A stretch of DNA of 64,000 bases from CAZRVH01 sp964624905 (GTDB lineage Bacteria > Patescibacteriota > Gracilibacteria > Peribacterales > Peribacteraceae): contig CAZUYK010000006.1 of the NCBI GenBank assembly GCA_964624905.1, positions 1 through 64,000 of the forward strand. The letters are read 5' to 3'. Both the position numbers and the translations under genes were made by a program. Under the pieces are notes generated by a model. The model was not told the origin of the DNA, made no database searches, and saw only the letters and a list, made by a program, of their open reading frames with translations. Of the stretch, positions 1-8,083 are shown piece after piece (the first letter of the stretch is position 1; each line of letters starts with the position of its first letter).

Positions 1-55
1 GAGCAGTTGCCTCTTAAGCAATTGGTCGCGGGTTCAAGTCCCGCCCGGTCCACCA
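1..55 (+). tRNA. tRNA-Lys(CTT), 5'-truncated by window edge
   Basis: Only the anticodon arm, variable loop, T arm, acceptor 3' strand and encoded CCA are present. The anticodon stem GTTGC/GCAAT (6-10 and 18-22) closes the loop CTCTTAA, giving anticodon CTT at 13-15. The T arm is GCGGG-TTCAAGT-CCCGC and the CCA ends at 55. The D arm lies outside the window. Confidence 0.93.
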
Positions 56-98
56 GAATTATTTACATTTAAAATAAAGAATATACGATTGAATAATT

Positions 99-794
99 AT
101 GAGTCATAATTTGATAAAAGATTTTCTGAAAAAGCCATTATCAGAATTAATGTTATTGGTTGGATCAGGACATCAAGGAAGTCCTTTTGAATATGCTCTT
201 CAAGCGGTGATTAGTTATAAGTTACAGTTAAAAAATTCTAAAGCGACCTGGGCAGTAGCGCTTATTTCAATTGCTGTTTCGATATTTGGAATTTTATTTA
301 CTTACAATCAGTTTTTAAGAGAGACGAGAGCATATATTGGCTTGGAAAGTTTGGAGAATATTTCGAAAGTCGATAGCGATGATCTTAATGAAGAAGAAGG
401 CTCTACAAAAAGCATTTTTACTGAACGGATAAAAAATTATGGCAATTCACCTGCTTACTTCGAAATGTCTTTTAACAAGAAATTTACTTGTCTAGAAAGT
501 TCCGTCAATCAGATAATGCCAGGGCAAAGCATTCAAATGCATTGTGAAAGAGATTTAGGAACAACTGAGTCAGAGTCTGAAAATTTATGTGATATTATTT
601 TGAAAGAAGAAATTAAAATTAGTTATGGTCCAACAAAAGACAATTTAATGTATAAAACAATTTTAAGAATGAAATTGGAAGATATACCTGAAACAAAATC
701 TATGAAAAAACTTTTAACCCAATACTTGCCAAATGGTTGTAACGGAAATGGCCCTGGAAAAAATATTCAATGGTACATTAGTTTCTCGAATTAA
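99..794 (+). CDS. A/T-rich membrane-anchored protein of unknown function
   Basis: 231 aa. One hydrophobic segment lies at about residues 50-68, followed by RETRAYIG and, further on, a NYGNSPAYFE stretch. I associate this TM-plus-'N-G-x-(S/T)-PA' layout with a broad class of uncharacterised bacterial membrane proteins; no function follows from it. Base composition is far more A/T-rich than any neighbour and Lys/Asn/Ile codons dominate. The gene lies 43 nt after the CCA end of tRNA-Lys and its stop is one base from the convergent truB stop. Position and composition suggest acquired DNA next to a tRNA. No recombinase is visible in the window. No clear Shine-Dalgarno precedes the ATG. Confidence 0.7.
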   Translation: MSHNLIKDFLKKPLSELMLLVGSGHQGSPFEYALQAVISYKLQLKNSKATWAVALISIAVSIFGILFTYNQFLRETRAYIGLESLENISKVDSDDLNEEEGSTKSIFTERIKNYGNSPAYFEMSFNKKFTCLESSVNQIMPGQSIQMHCERDLGTTESESENLCDIILKEEIKISYGPTKDNLMYKTILRMKLEDIPETKSMKKLLTQYLPNGCNGNGPGKNIQWYISFSN

Positions 795-795
795 T

Positions 796-1656
796 TTAAA
801 GCACCTTCCTCGGCTGCGCCATTTGGCAGCCGTCCTTTGCCGGGTCCAGAATCACGATAGGTAGGCCGTTATGCCAGCCTACGGTCCCGTCTTTCACCTG
901 GTGCGGCACCTTGCGGCCGAAGCTGATCTCCTTCGCATCCTGGTCCGTCAGCTGCACGCCGTGCATGTTCTTCAGTACTTCTTTCAGCGGCATCACGTCC
1001 GTCCATTTGATGTCATCCGTCTGCACCGAGTTTTGTATGTTCCACTCCCCTACCTTGGTCCTGCGAAGCCCGCTGAGATGCGCGCCGCAACGAAGGGACT
1101 GACCGATGTCGTGGGCCAACGAACGGATGTACGTGCCGCTGCTGCACTCCACGCGCAGCACGATCTTGGGGTAGTTGTATTCGATGATCTCGCACACCTT
1201 GATCTCCACCGTGCGCGGTTTGATGATCACTTCCTTGCCGGCGCGCGCCAGGTCGTACGCGCGCTTTCCTTCTATCTTCACCGCGCTGTACGCGGGCGGC
1301 ACCTGCGTGATCTTCCCGGAGAACTTGTCCATGATGACGCGGCGCAGTTCCTCGATGGTCGGCACTTCCCAACCCGGCTTCGGCGTGACGACTTCCACCA
1401 TGCCTTCCGCGTCGTACGTGCTGCTCACAGCGCCGCACGTGATGTCGGCGATGTATTCCTTGGAAAGCTCGTTGAAATACTCTACTACCTTCAGGGCTTT
1501 CGCTCCTACCGCGGCGATCACCAAACCGGTCGCCATGGGATCCAGCGTACCCAGGTGTCCTACTTTCTTTTCGCCAAGAGCCTTCCTCACCGTGTACACG
1601 ATGTCGTGGCTTGTCGGGCCTTTCGGTTTATCAATGAGGAGAAATCCGTGACGCAT
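796..1656 (-). CDS. truB: tRNA pseudouridine(55) synthase TruB
   Basis: 286 aa, normal length for bacterial TruB. It converts U55 of the tRNA T loop to pseudouridine. The N-terminal LIDKPKGPTSHD block and the catalytic block GHLGTLDPMATG (nucleophile Asp39) are intact, and the SGTYIRSLAHDIG block of the family follows at about residue 175-187. The C-terminal domain is PUA-like. It is the last gene of a minus-strand run after the PKD protein and a 30-aa peptide. The start codon has no good Shine-Dalgarno. Confidence 0.96.
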   Translation of the reverse strand: MRHGFLLIDKPKGPTSHDIVYTVRKALGEKKVGHLGTLDPMATGLVIAAVGAKALKVVEYFNELSKEYIADITCGAVSSTYDAEGMVEVVTPKPGWEVPTIEELRRVIMDKFSGKITQVPPAYSAVKIEGKRAYDLARAGKEVIIKPRTVEIKVCEIIEYNYPKIVLRVECSSGTYIRSLAHDIGQSLRCGAHLSGLRRTKVGEWNIQNSVQTDDIKWTDVMPLKEVLKNMHGVQLTDQDAKEISFGRKVPHQVKDGTVGWHNGLPIVILDPAKDGCQMAQPRKVL

Positions 1657-1704
1657 ATGCGTTGGATGCGCGCGGGCGTACCGCAGCGACTTACACGTGA
1701 TCGA

Positions 1705-1797
1705 TTAGAAATTGATGAATGCCGGCATGACGGCGCCGATGATGATGGCAATCACACCGAAGAGTGCAACCGCGCGAATGAGAGACTTCTGCTTCAT
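1705..1797 (-). CDS. 30-aa single-TM peptide between the PKD gene and truB
   Basis: Short ORF starting MKQKSLIRAVALFG and ending MPAFINF. A basic N-terminus (K2, K4, R8) precedes a hydrophobic segment with an I-I-I-G-A core, the look of a small membrane peptide. It starts 5 nt after the stop of the PKD gene and lies in the otherwise empty 146-nt gap before truB. No recognisable ribosome-binding site is present, so translation would depend on coupling. Coding status is an inference from position and composition. Confidence 0.45.
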   Translation of the reverse strand: MKQKSLIRAVALFGVIAIIIGAVMPAFINF

Positions 1798-1802
1798 GTG
1801 CT

Positions 1803-3803
1803 TCAGGGTTGTACGGTGATTGTAACAGAAACGCTATCCTTGGCGCCAGAGGCATCCGTGACCGTTAACGTGGTCTTATAGGCTCCTGGAGCGTCAAAAA
1901 CGTGTATCGGGCTCTCCTGGTCGCTCTGGGCCCCGTCCCCGAAATCCCATAGGTATTTCAGGCTGTCGCCCGAGGAACAGTCCGAGTCGAACTGCACGCC
2001 CAAGGGGGCGGCTCCCATGGTCCTGCTCGGCAGGACGCATGCCTTCACCAAAGGCTCGCGTACCACCAATGTCTTGGTCGCGCGGTAGTCCTTGCCGCTC
2101 GTCGTCTTCGCCGTTACTTCTATCACGTACGTTCCCGGCTGCTCGTATAGGTGTTCCGTGCGCGCTCCCGTGAACTGTTCGTCGCTGCGGTCCCCGAACT
2201 TCCACTGGAACCCGGAGATGGTTTCGTTCGGGACGTAGGTTTCGGATGCGTCGAACTTCACCATGAGCGGCGCCACCCCCGTCTCGGGCTGCATGGCGAA
2301 CACGACGGACGACGTGGGGTCTTCCACGTTCACCGTGATGGGATAGCGCAGCACTTTCTTCTCCGCGTCCTGCGCGATGAGGGTAAGGGTGTAGGTTCCC
2401 TTGCGGCGGTACGTCGCCTGCAGGGTCGTATCGGTGGAACCGACTTCGGTCGCCTCGGGTGCTTCCCACATGAACTGTACGAACGGCGTGGAGGTCTTCG
2501 GCGTCAGGTTGAGCGTCAGCGGCACCTCGGCGGTGATGGATCCTCCCTGGGGTTGCGGCGATCCGTCGAACGTCAGACTGCCCAGGTTCAGGCGGTCGAC
2601 GATCTGCACGACCGTGGAAAGTTCGGCGATCGCGCCGCTTTGCGAATGCACCTTGGCGCTCACGACGTAGTTGCCGCGCTCCTCGAACGTATGGGCCACG
2701 CGCTGGCCCTGGGCCTTTTCGCCGTCCCCGAAATTCCACTCCACCATGGCCACGGGCGTCTGTGTTTCCACGCGGAACAGCGTGGGGAACGGCTCGTTAC
2801 CGATAAGGTTTTTTGGCTCGCTGATGAGGGTTACGGGGAACGGAAGGGGCTCGGGTTGGCTGACGGTGATGCTGCGTTCGTAGAAAGCCTCGGTATTGTT
2901 CACCAGCATCACGCGCGCGGATACCGTCACTGTTTCCAGGCGGAAAAAGGTGTGCGTGATCTGCGGCTCCGTCGTCGTTTCATCTGCCTTGCCGTCATTG
3001 TCGAAGTCCCACGTCACTTGCTTGATGGTGTCTTTTTGGCCAAGCAGGTTGGACAGGCTGAACACCACCGGTTGGTTCACGAGCGGTACGGCGGGTTCCA
3101 CCGTGAAGACGGATTGCGAGATGACGAAGCGCCTGGATGCTGCGTGCGATACGCCGTTCGCGCCGAGCGCCTTCATGCTCACCGCGTATACGCCGCTCTT
3201 GTCGAAGCGGGCCGTGAGCGTCGGTGCGGTCGTCTCCTGGTCGACTTTCTTGTCCCCGTTGATGTCCCACGTGTATTTGAGCGGGACGAATCCCTGCGTC
3301 TTCAGGTTGTTCACCACTTCCTCGAACGAGAACGTGATGGACACCGGCGCGATGAATTCCGCCGGGTTGGTGGGCTTGGTGATGGCCAGCGTGAACGTCG
3401 GCTGGCGCAGGATCATGAGGGGGGTGGCGACGCTGAGCAGGATGCCCGGCAAAGCGACGGCCGCGAGTTTCAAGAGGGCGCGCGTGCGGATCTGGGGGCC
3501 TGCCTTGGACGAACCGATGCGCATGAAGCCGAATGCCCCGATGCCGACGAATACCAATCCTCCTATTAAGGAAAGGAGGAGTCCCGCCTGTTGCAGCCCC
3601 TGCTGACCGCCCGAGGGGTCGGGAAGCACCGCCATGAGGACGAAACACAGCATGGCGTACACGGCATACAGCAGCCCCAGCGCTCCCATGAGGGCCATTT
3701 TCATCATGTTGACCGTTGGCGGTGCCTTGGCTGCCTTGGTTGCCGGAATGGAAGCCTGCTGCGGCGTGGCGATACCGTCGACGGATGGGGGCATGTCAGC
3801 CAT
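1803..3803 (-). CDS. Membrane-anchored multi-PKD-domain surface protein
   Basis: 666 aa. Three hydrophobic segments at about residues 35-60, 74-96 and 108-130 anchor a long extracellular part. That part contains repeated PKD-type cores: YTWDINGDK, VTWDFDNDGK, VEWNFGDGE, FQWKFGDRSD and YLWDFGDGAQ, the last near residue 628. PKD domains are Ig-like folds of adhesive or carbohydrate-associated surface proteins; no catalytic domain is seen. The start lies 3 nt after the stop of the upstream lipoprotein gene, so the two are co-transcribed. Substrate and partner cannot be read from sequence. Confidence 0.85.
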   Translation of the reverse strand: MADMPPSVDGIATPQQASIPATKAAKAPPTVNMMKMALMGALGLLYAVYAMLCFVLMAVLPDPSGGQQGLQQAGLLLSLIGGLVFVGIGAFGFMRIGSSKAGPQIRTRALLKLAAVALPGILLSVATPLMILRQPTFTLAITKPTNPAEFIAPVSITFSFEEVVNNLKTQGFVPLKYTWDINGDKKVDQETTAPTLTARFDKSGVYAVSMKALGANGVSHAASRRFVISQSVFTVEPAVPLVNQPVVFSLSNLLGQKDTIKQVTWDFDNDGKADETTTEPQITHTFFRLETVTVSARVMLVNNTEAFYERSITVSQPEPLPFPVTLISEPKNLIGNEPFPTLFRVETQTPVAMVEWNFGDGEKAQGQRVAHTFEERGNYVVSAKVHSQSGAIAELSTVVQIVDRLNLGSLTFDGSPQPQGGSITAEVPLTLNLTPKTSTPFVQFMWEAPEATEVGSTDTTLQATYRRKGTYTLTLIAQDAEKKVLRYPITVNVEDPTSSVVFAMQPETGVAPLMVKFDASETYVPNETISGFQWKFGDRSDEQFTGARTEHLYEQPGTYVIEVTAKTTSGKDYRATKTLVVREPLVKACVLPSRTMGAAPLGVQFDSDCSSGDSLKYLWDFGDGAQSDQESPIHVFDAPGAYKTTLTVTDASGAKDSVSVTITVQP

Positions 3804-3806
3804 GGA

Positions 3807-4676
3807 TTACGGGAGGGGGAGATCGGAACCCGCTCCCATTGCGGGAGCGAACAGGTTTTGCAACGCGTCCACCGTCACGGGGAAATTCGCGAAGGAGTCG
3901 GGAGGCGCGATGAGCGTTTCCTTATTGTGGTCGGCGAAGGTGACGTCGAGCGTCAGGGTTGTCTCGGGGTTCGCCGTGGGCGTCGACTTCACCGTCCATT
4001 CTATGCGGTCGGGCAGGAAAATCTCCGCGTCGATCCAAATGGTGCCGGCGATGTCGTGCGAATCGAAGTACGATTGCCATTCCTGCCTGTTGAATTCGCG
4101 GCCGCGTTCCTGGTCCACGGTCTGGAGGTAATTCATGAGTTTGGTTTCATCCATGATGACGTCGTACTTGTAGGCCTTGCGCTGGTTGATCCTCTGGATG
4201 CCGTGGTCCTTGGCGATCGTCATGATTTCCAGCTGCATGGAAAGCAGCGACGGATCCGGCGTCATGGGGACGGCCGAAGCGGAAGCGCCGGTTCCGGACG
4301 GGAGCTTCCACCACTGCCCCGTCATGGCCCCCATCATCGGCGCGACGCTGTCGCCCATCGAAATGGTATCGGCCTTCACGTACACCTCGTTCTGCTCGGG
4401 AATCACGATACCACCCTCGAAACGGACGTCGTTCGCCATGGTGGCGTCGATATCGAAACGCAACTGCCTGCCTCCGCTGGCCATCTGTCCCACGGCGTCC
4501 GCTTTCCATTGTGCTGCGCCGCCTTCCTCGGCCTTTGCGTGAAACGTGAAGGTCGCGGACGAGAAATCGCGGATGGCGGTCATCGCGCGGCTGAATACTT
4601 CCTCCGAGGGAAGCGCGGCCTGCGTGCATGCCGTGAAAACGAGCAGCGACGCGCCGAGGGCGGAAATACGTTTCAT
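3807..4676 (-). CDS. Lipoprotein, LolA/LppX-like fold suspected
   Basis: 289 aa. I choose the ATG at 4676, which gives a signal peptide MKRISALGASLLVFTAC with lipidated Cys17, over an ATG at 4748 that overlaps the upstream stop (ATGA) but adds 24 non-signal residues. The mature part alternates beta-strand-like blocks (RQLRFDIDATMAND, NEVYVKADTISMG, GTIWIDAEIFLPDRIEWTV, TLTLDVTFADHN), as in lipoproteins of the LolA/LppX half-barrel type. That likeness is my inference. It sits between the secreted-protein gene and the PKD gene, presumably in one operon. Confidence 0.75.
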   Translation of the reverse strand: MKRISALGASLLVFTACTQAALPSEEVFSRAMTAIRDFSSATFTFHAKAEEGGAAQWKADAVGQMASGGRQLRFDIDATMANDVRFEGGIVIPEQNEVYVKADTISMGDSVAPMMGAMTGQWWKLPSGTGASASAVPMTPDPSLLSMQLEIMTIAKDHGIQRINQRKAYKYDVIMDETKLMNYLQTVDQERGREFNRQEWQSYFDSHDIAGTIWIDAEIFLPDRIEWTVKSTPTANPETTLTLDVTFADHNKETLIAPPDSFANFPVTVDALQNLFAPAMGAGSDLPLP

Positions 4677-4744
4677 AAAAACAAAGGAACGGATGGAAGT
4701 CTGCCTTATATCGGGTGCGGCCGCCAGTTGCGCGGCGCCTCCAC

Positions 4745-5608
4745 TCATTGAGCAGTCGTACTTCCGGTCGCGCGGCCGGCGGTGATGTCGCTCGCCTCCT
4801 CCACTTCGAAGTCGATCGTCTTCTTCCTGCTCGCGCGGACGTCGCCTTTCAGGAACAGCAAAATGTCTTCCCCGCGATCCAGGCGCAGCGGAGGATCGAA
4901 CGTGAGCGTTACCTTGTCGTCCGTCATGGACGAAACAACGTCGGTCAGCGTGCCGTCGCGCGTGCCCAGCGACAGGTTTTTCAGATCCGCGCCGCGCGCC
5001 TTTCCGGCGTTGGTGAGCGTGACGGAGTAGACGAATTGGTCTTCGTCCCGGGCGGTCAGGCGCATGCGCAGCAACGTGCGGCCCGCGCCGTAGGTGGTAC
5101 TGGTGAGCACGGGAAGGTATTCCACCTCGATCGTCCCTTCGGATACGGGCGCGACACGCGAGGAGCCGAGGTTGGATGACAGTTTGGCTTCGATCGTCGT
5201 CGCGTCCGTCTTCACGTCTTCAGAGGAAGCGATGAACAGGCTGTGCTCGCCTTGCGCGGCAGCATCCGGCGAGAAATCGGCCATGATCCTGACCGTTCTC
5301 TGCGTGCATTTTTCGATGCGGAATGAAGGCAGGCGGAGCGTCGCCTGGGACCTGTCGCTGCCGAAAGACGCGGTACGGGAAATCCTCCTGTTTCCTTCCA
5401 TGGCGTAAATGCGTTCGATATCCGTCGCGCTTCCCAGGTTTCCGTGCGTCATGGTGACGGCGCTCACGGTCACGTCCGCCGCGCACGATGCCTTCAGTTG
5501 CACCGTTTGCATCACAACGCGCTGCGCGCCCAGCGGAACCGTCGTTTGCTCCGGGGAGGATGTTTGGATGAAAAGGACGGATGCGGCTGCAAGGAGGAGT
5601 GTAGTCAT
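4745..5608 (-). CDS. Secreted protein of unknown function
   Basis: 287 aa. A short hydrophobic start (MTTLLLAAASVLFIQTSS) looks like a signal peptide or anchor. The rest is rich in beta-strand-forming residues with two similar halves, each running from a VTLTNAG/VTMTHGN-like block through a charged DRS/DRGED block. Two cysteines (in KASCAAD and IEKCTQR) could form a disulfide. No enzyme motif is seen and I do not recognise the family. It appears to be the first gene of the run that continues to truB, with its own promoter immediately upstream. Confidence 0.7.
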   Translation of the reverse strand: MTTLLLAAASVLFIQTSSPEQTTVPLGAQRVVMQTVQLKASCAADVTVSAVTMTHGNLGSATDIERIYAMEGNRRISRTASFGSDRSQATLRLPSFRIEKCTQRTVRIMADFSPDAAAQGEHSLFIASSEDVKTDATTIEAKLSSNLGSSRVAPVSEGTIEVEYLPVLTSTTYGAGRTLLRMRLTARDEDQFVYSVTLTNAGKARGADLKNLSLGTRDGTLTDVVSSMTDDKVTLTFDPPLRLDRGEDILLFLKGDVRASRKKTIDFEVEEASDITAGRATGSTTAQ

Positions 5609-5614
5609 ATGCCT

Positions 5615-5642
5615 ACGATATCGAACAATACCGATTGCTCAA
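5615..5642 (-). promoter_or_regulatory. Promoter with -10 abutting the start of the 4745-5608 gene
   Basis: On the minus strand: TTGAGC, 16-nt spacer, TATCGT, then 6 nt to the ATG. The predicted transcript would start at or beside the ATG. Confidence 0.55.
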
Positions 5643-5685
5643 TCTAAATCTTGGGAAAATCACCCGTGATCGGGCATTCACTCCT

Positions 5686-6558
5686 TTACCATTTGCCGCC
5701 CGCGCCTCCTCCGCCGAACGATCCACCTCCGAACCCTCCGAATCCCCCGCCGCCGCTGCTTCCTCCCCCGAAACCTCCGCCACCGAATCCGCCCCTGCCT
5801 CCCCTCCCCCGCCCGACTCCGGCGGGCATGTTGGAAACGATAAAGTCAAAGATGAGCCCGATCACGACGAGCAGCGGGATCGTGAGCCACCATCCGTACC
5901 AAATGGTCAGGAGCATGCCGCCAATGCCTCCCACCACTCCTCCCAGCCACCACGTCTTCGTACGCGCGAAAATGGCCCCAAGCCAGTTGGCGCCGATGAA
6001 CAGGAGGAAGAAGAACCAGGCGATCGCGGGAGCGTCCTCGTCCTGCGCGTAACGGTCCGCCGTGTACTCGCCGCCGATGTGCTTCTTCAACGAATCGATA
6101 CCGGCCATGATGCCTTCGAAGTACAGACCCTGGCGGAACGCGGGGACCATGTCCTCGTTCACGATGCCGGATGCGACGATGTCGGGAACGGCGCCTTCCA
6201 GCCCGTATCCGGTCGCGATGAAGATCTCCCTGTCTTCCAAGGAAACGAGCATCAGGATGCCGTTGTCTTTATCCTTGGATCCCACTCCCCACTTGCGCCC
6301 CACTTCCACCGCCGCGTCCACGGGAGTGACGCCCCCCAGGGATTTCACGATGAGGACTGCGATTTCGTTGCTCGTGTCCTTTTGGTACTGGAGCAACACG
6401 CTTTTCACCGTTTCCTTCTGGTCTTCGCTCAGTATGGCCGCTTCGTCCGTTACGAGCCCGTCATTCACAGGCACCGTGAACGCGGCGTACGCGGGTGTCA
6501 CGGACAGGAAGAAGGTCGTCGCGGAAAGAAGCGTTCGCGAAGGCAGGGAAAGCGCCAT
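5686..6558 (-). CDS. TPM-domain membrane protein with Gly-rich tail
   Basis: 290 aa. A signal peptide ending SVTPAYA is followed by a TPM domain: VNDGLVTDEAAILSEDQ, EIAVLIVKSLGG, RKWGVGSKDKDNGILMLVSLEDRE, FIATGYGLEGAVPD. Two or three TM segments follow (about residues 178-245), then a tail almost entirely of Gly and Phe/Ser ending GGGGAGGKW. This architecture is typical of TPM proteins (the Psb32/YgcG group). The ATG at 6558 follows the lemA stop after one base, so the pair is translationally coupled. TPM and LemA genes are often neighbours in bacteria; their joint role is not established. Confidence 0.88.
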   Translation of the reverse strand: MALSLPSRTLLSATTFFLSVTPAYAAFTVPVNDGLVTDEAAILSEDQKETVKSVLLQYQKDTSNEIAVLIVKSLGGVTPVDAAVEVGRKWGVGSKDKDNGILMLVSLEDREIFIATGYGLEGAVPDIVASGIVNEDMVPAFRQGLYFEGIMAGIDSLKKHIGGEYTADRYAQDEDAPAIAWFFFLLFIGANWLGAIFARTKTWWLGGVVGGIGGMLLTIWYGWWLTIPLLVVIGLIFDFIVSNMPAGVGRGRGGRGGFGGGGFGGGSSGGGGFGGFGGGSFGGGGAGGKW

Positions 6559-6559
6559 A

Positions 6560-7144
6560 TCAGTTGTCGAAGTTAATGGGCGGCGCCGTTTCGGATCCCG
6601 CAGCGGCCTGGAATCCCGGTTCGGCGGAATAGCCGAAAAGGGCGGCAAGGATATTCGTCGGGAAACGACGGACGCGGATATTGTAGGAAGCGACGGCGTC
6701 GTTGTAATCCCTGCGTGCGAAGGCGATGCGGTTTTCGGTACCGGTGGTTTCCACCATGAGATCTCGGTATGCCTGCGTTGCCTGGAGCTGCGGATAGGCC
6801 TCGACAGTCACAAGGAGGCGGGACAATGCGGAATCGAATTGGTTCGCCGCGGTTACGCGATCGCTCGTGGACGTGGAGTTTTGCCACTTCGTGCGGGCCT
6901 CGGTGACGGCGGTGAGCGTGGATTGCTCGAAGTTCGCCGCTCCCTTCACGGTGTTCACGAGGTTCGGGATGAGGTCGAACCGCCTCTGGTACTGGGTTTC
7001 CACTTGGCGGAACGCGTTGTCGACGTTCTCGCGCTCGACGACGAGCCCGTTATATCCGGAGAACATCCAGATGACGAAGATCGCGATGACGCCCAGGATG
7101 CCGTAAAGCCACATTTTCTTGGAATCTTGCATGGTGCTTGCCAT
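6560..7144 (-). CDS. lemA: LemA family protein
   Basis: 194 aa with one TM helix at about residues 12-29, then the LemA coiled-coil core: SGYNGLVVERENVDNAFRQVETQYQRR, DLIPNLVNTVKGAA, YPQLQA, ENRIAFARRDYNDAVASYN, FPTNILAALFGY. LemA proteins are small membrane-anchored helical proteins of unclear role. A second in-frame ATG (codon 5, at 7132) could be the true start. A candidate -10 TATTCT lies about 14 nt upstream of 7144. First gene of the lemA-TPM pair. Confidence 0.93.
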   Translation of the reverse strand: MASTMQDSKKMWLYGILGVIAIFVIWMFSGYNGLVVERENVDNAFRQVETQYQRRFDLIPNLVNTVKGAANFEQSTLTAVTEARTKWQNSTSTSDRVTAANQFDSALSRLLVTVEAYPQLQATQAYRDLMVETTGTENRIAFARRDYNDAVASYNIRVRRFPTNILAALFGYSAEPGFQAAAGSETAPPINFDN

Positions 7145-7200
7145 AGTGAGTGAGGAAAGAATAGATCGATGCTAGCGAATGTTCATTTTTTTGTCACTTG

Positions 7201-7272
7201 CTAGCTTCGTTAGCTTCATTAGCTGCGTTAGTTGCCCAGTTATAGAAGATACTAAGGAAGCTAATGAAGCTA
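7201..7272. repeat. TAGCTTCRTTAGC repeat with inverted copy
   Basis: The block at 7202-7222 is two near-identical units (TAGCTTCGT, TAGCTTCAT, TAG). An inverted copy (GAAGCTAATGAAGCTA) lies at about 7258-7272, giving a long-loop hairpin between lemA and the peroxiredoxin gene. The same 21-bp block recurs at 26583-26603. Confidence 0.7.
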
Positions 7273-7737
7273 CTTACTGAATTCATCCATATCTTGGAGG
7301 ATTTCCGCCGCGTGCTCGCCGGGTTTCACTTTTTCGTAGATCTTCGCAATGGTTCCGTCGGGACGGATGAGGAAACTGCTGCGCAGCGTGCCCATGTATT
7401 TTTTGCCGTACATCGATTTCTCGGCCCACACGCCGTAGGCTTCCACCGCTTCTTTCTTTTCATCGGACAAAAGCGTGAACGGCAACGAGAATTTGTCCGC
7501 GAATTTCCTGTGGCTCGCGATACCGTCCGTGCTGATGCCTACGATGGTGAGACCCTTCGACGTGAGTGCCGACAGGTTGTCCCGAAGCGAACATGCTTCC
7601 TCGGTGCAGCCGGGCGTATCGTCCTTCGGATAGAAATAGACAAGCAGCCAACCTCCTGCGTATTCATCCAGCGAATGAATGTTTCCGTCTTGGTCGGGCA
7701 GATAGAAGGCCGGGGCCTTGGAATTGGTTTCAAGCAT
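7270..7737 (-). CDS. bcp: Peroxiredoxin, BCP/PrxQ type
   Basis: 155 aa from the ATG at 7737. It reduces hydroperoxides with thiols in the cytoplasm. The peroxidatic site is YPKDDTPGCTEEAC: Cys44 is peroxidatic and Cys49 the nearby resolving residue of PrxQ-type enzymes. The later FxLLSDEKKEAVEAYGVW and RSSFLIRPDGTI blocks are family-typical. A longer frame to 7824 exists, but the -10 box just before 7737 and homologous length favour this start. Confidence 0.93.
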   Translation of the reverse strand: MLETNSKAPAFYLPDQDGNIHSLDEYAGGWLLVYFYPKDDTPGCTEEACSLRDNLSALTSKGLTIVGISTDGIASHRKFADKFSLPFTLLSDEKKEAVEAYGVWAEKSMYGKKYMGTLRSSFLIRPDGTIAKIYEKVKPGEHAAEILQDMDEFSK

Positions 7738-7743
7738 GTGCCC

Positions 7744-7749
7744 ATCATA
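7744..7749 (-). promoter_or_regulatory. -10 box 6 nt before bcp start
   Basis: Minus strand TATGAT preceded directly by TG, 6 nt before the ATG. No good -35 is seen. Confidence 0.45.
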
Positions 7750-7856
7750 CAGGACGCGTGCGACCGTTTTGGAAATTACGCGGATTTTGTCAACGATTGT
7801 TCTGTCAGAAGCGAGTAAACGCAACGTCTACATAGGTATCCTTCCCCCATTTTTCT

Positions 7857-8027
7857 ATGGCTGATTCCGATTCGGGTTCTTCCATGATGGTCGCGCTCGT
7901 CGCGATCCTCGTCATCATCGTCATCGGTTTTTTCGCATTGCAAATGCTTTCCCAAAAAAGTACAGGCAATGGCGGACAGATCGACGTCAATCTTCCGTCT
8001 ATAGGTAGTAGCGCGGGAAATCAGTAA
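7857..8027 (+). CDS. 56-aa single-TM protein
   Basis: Starts MADSDSGSSMMVALVAIL; hydrophobic helix at about residues 10-31; polar Gly/Ser/Asn-rich tail ending PSIGSSAGNQ. The N-terminal acidic/serine cap and one TM suggest a small inner-membrane protein with a short extracytoplasmic tail. It is followed after 24 nt by a strong intrinsic terminator in the same direction, which supports a real transcription unit. Family not recognised. No Shine-Dalgarno is visible. Confidence 0.7.
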   Translation: MADSDSGSSMMVALVAILVIIVIGFFALQMLSQKSTGNGGQIDVNLPSIGSSAGNQ

Positions 8028-8051
8028 CCCGCACACAACATCCTCATCGGA

Positions 8052-8082
8052 AACCGCGTGCAGGGGTGCGCGCGGTTTTTTT
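8052..8082 (+). terminator. Intrinsic terminator after the 56-aa gene
   Basis: AACCGCG (8052-8058) pairs with CGCGGTT (8071-8077), followed by a T run to 8082. Confidence 0.85.
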
Positions 8083-8083
8083 A

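Noticed and set aside
56..800. Attachment-site repeat flanking the A/T-rich gene
   Set aside because: GAATTATTTA (56-65) and GAATTAATTTA (788-798) are similar, but short and A/T-only; not enough to call att sites.
871..1881. Long plus-strand open frame antisense to truB
   Set aside because: It is Arg/His-rich, has no motif, and lies entirely over conserved truB motifs; a G/C-rich shadow frame.
4676..4748. Upstream ATG at 4748 for the lipoprotein, with an ATGA overlap
   Set aside because: It would put 24 non-hydrophobic residues before a well-formed lipoprotein signal peptide; 4676 is preferred.
5635..6576. Plus-strand frame over the TPM gene, Pro/Ser-rich
   Set aside because: The Pro-rich segment is only the complement of the Gly-rich TPM tail.
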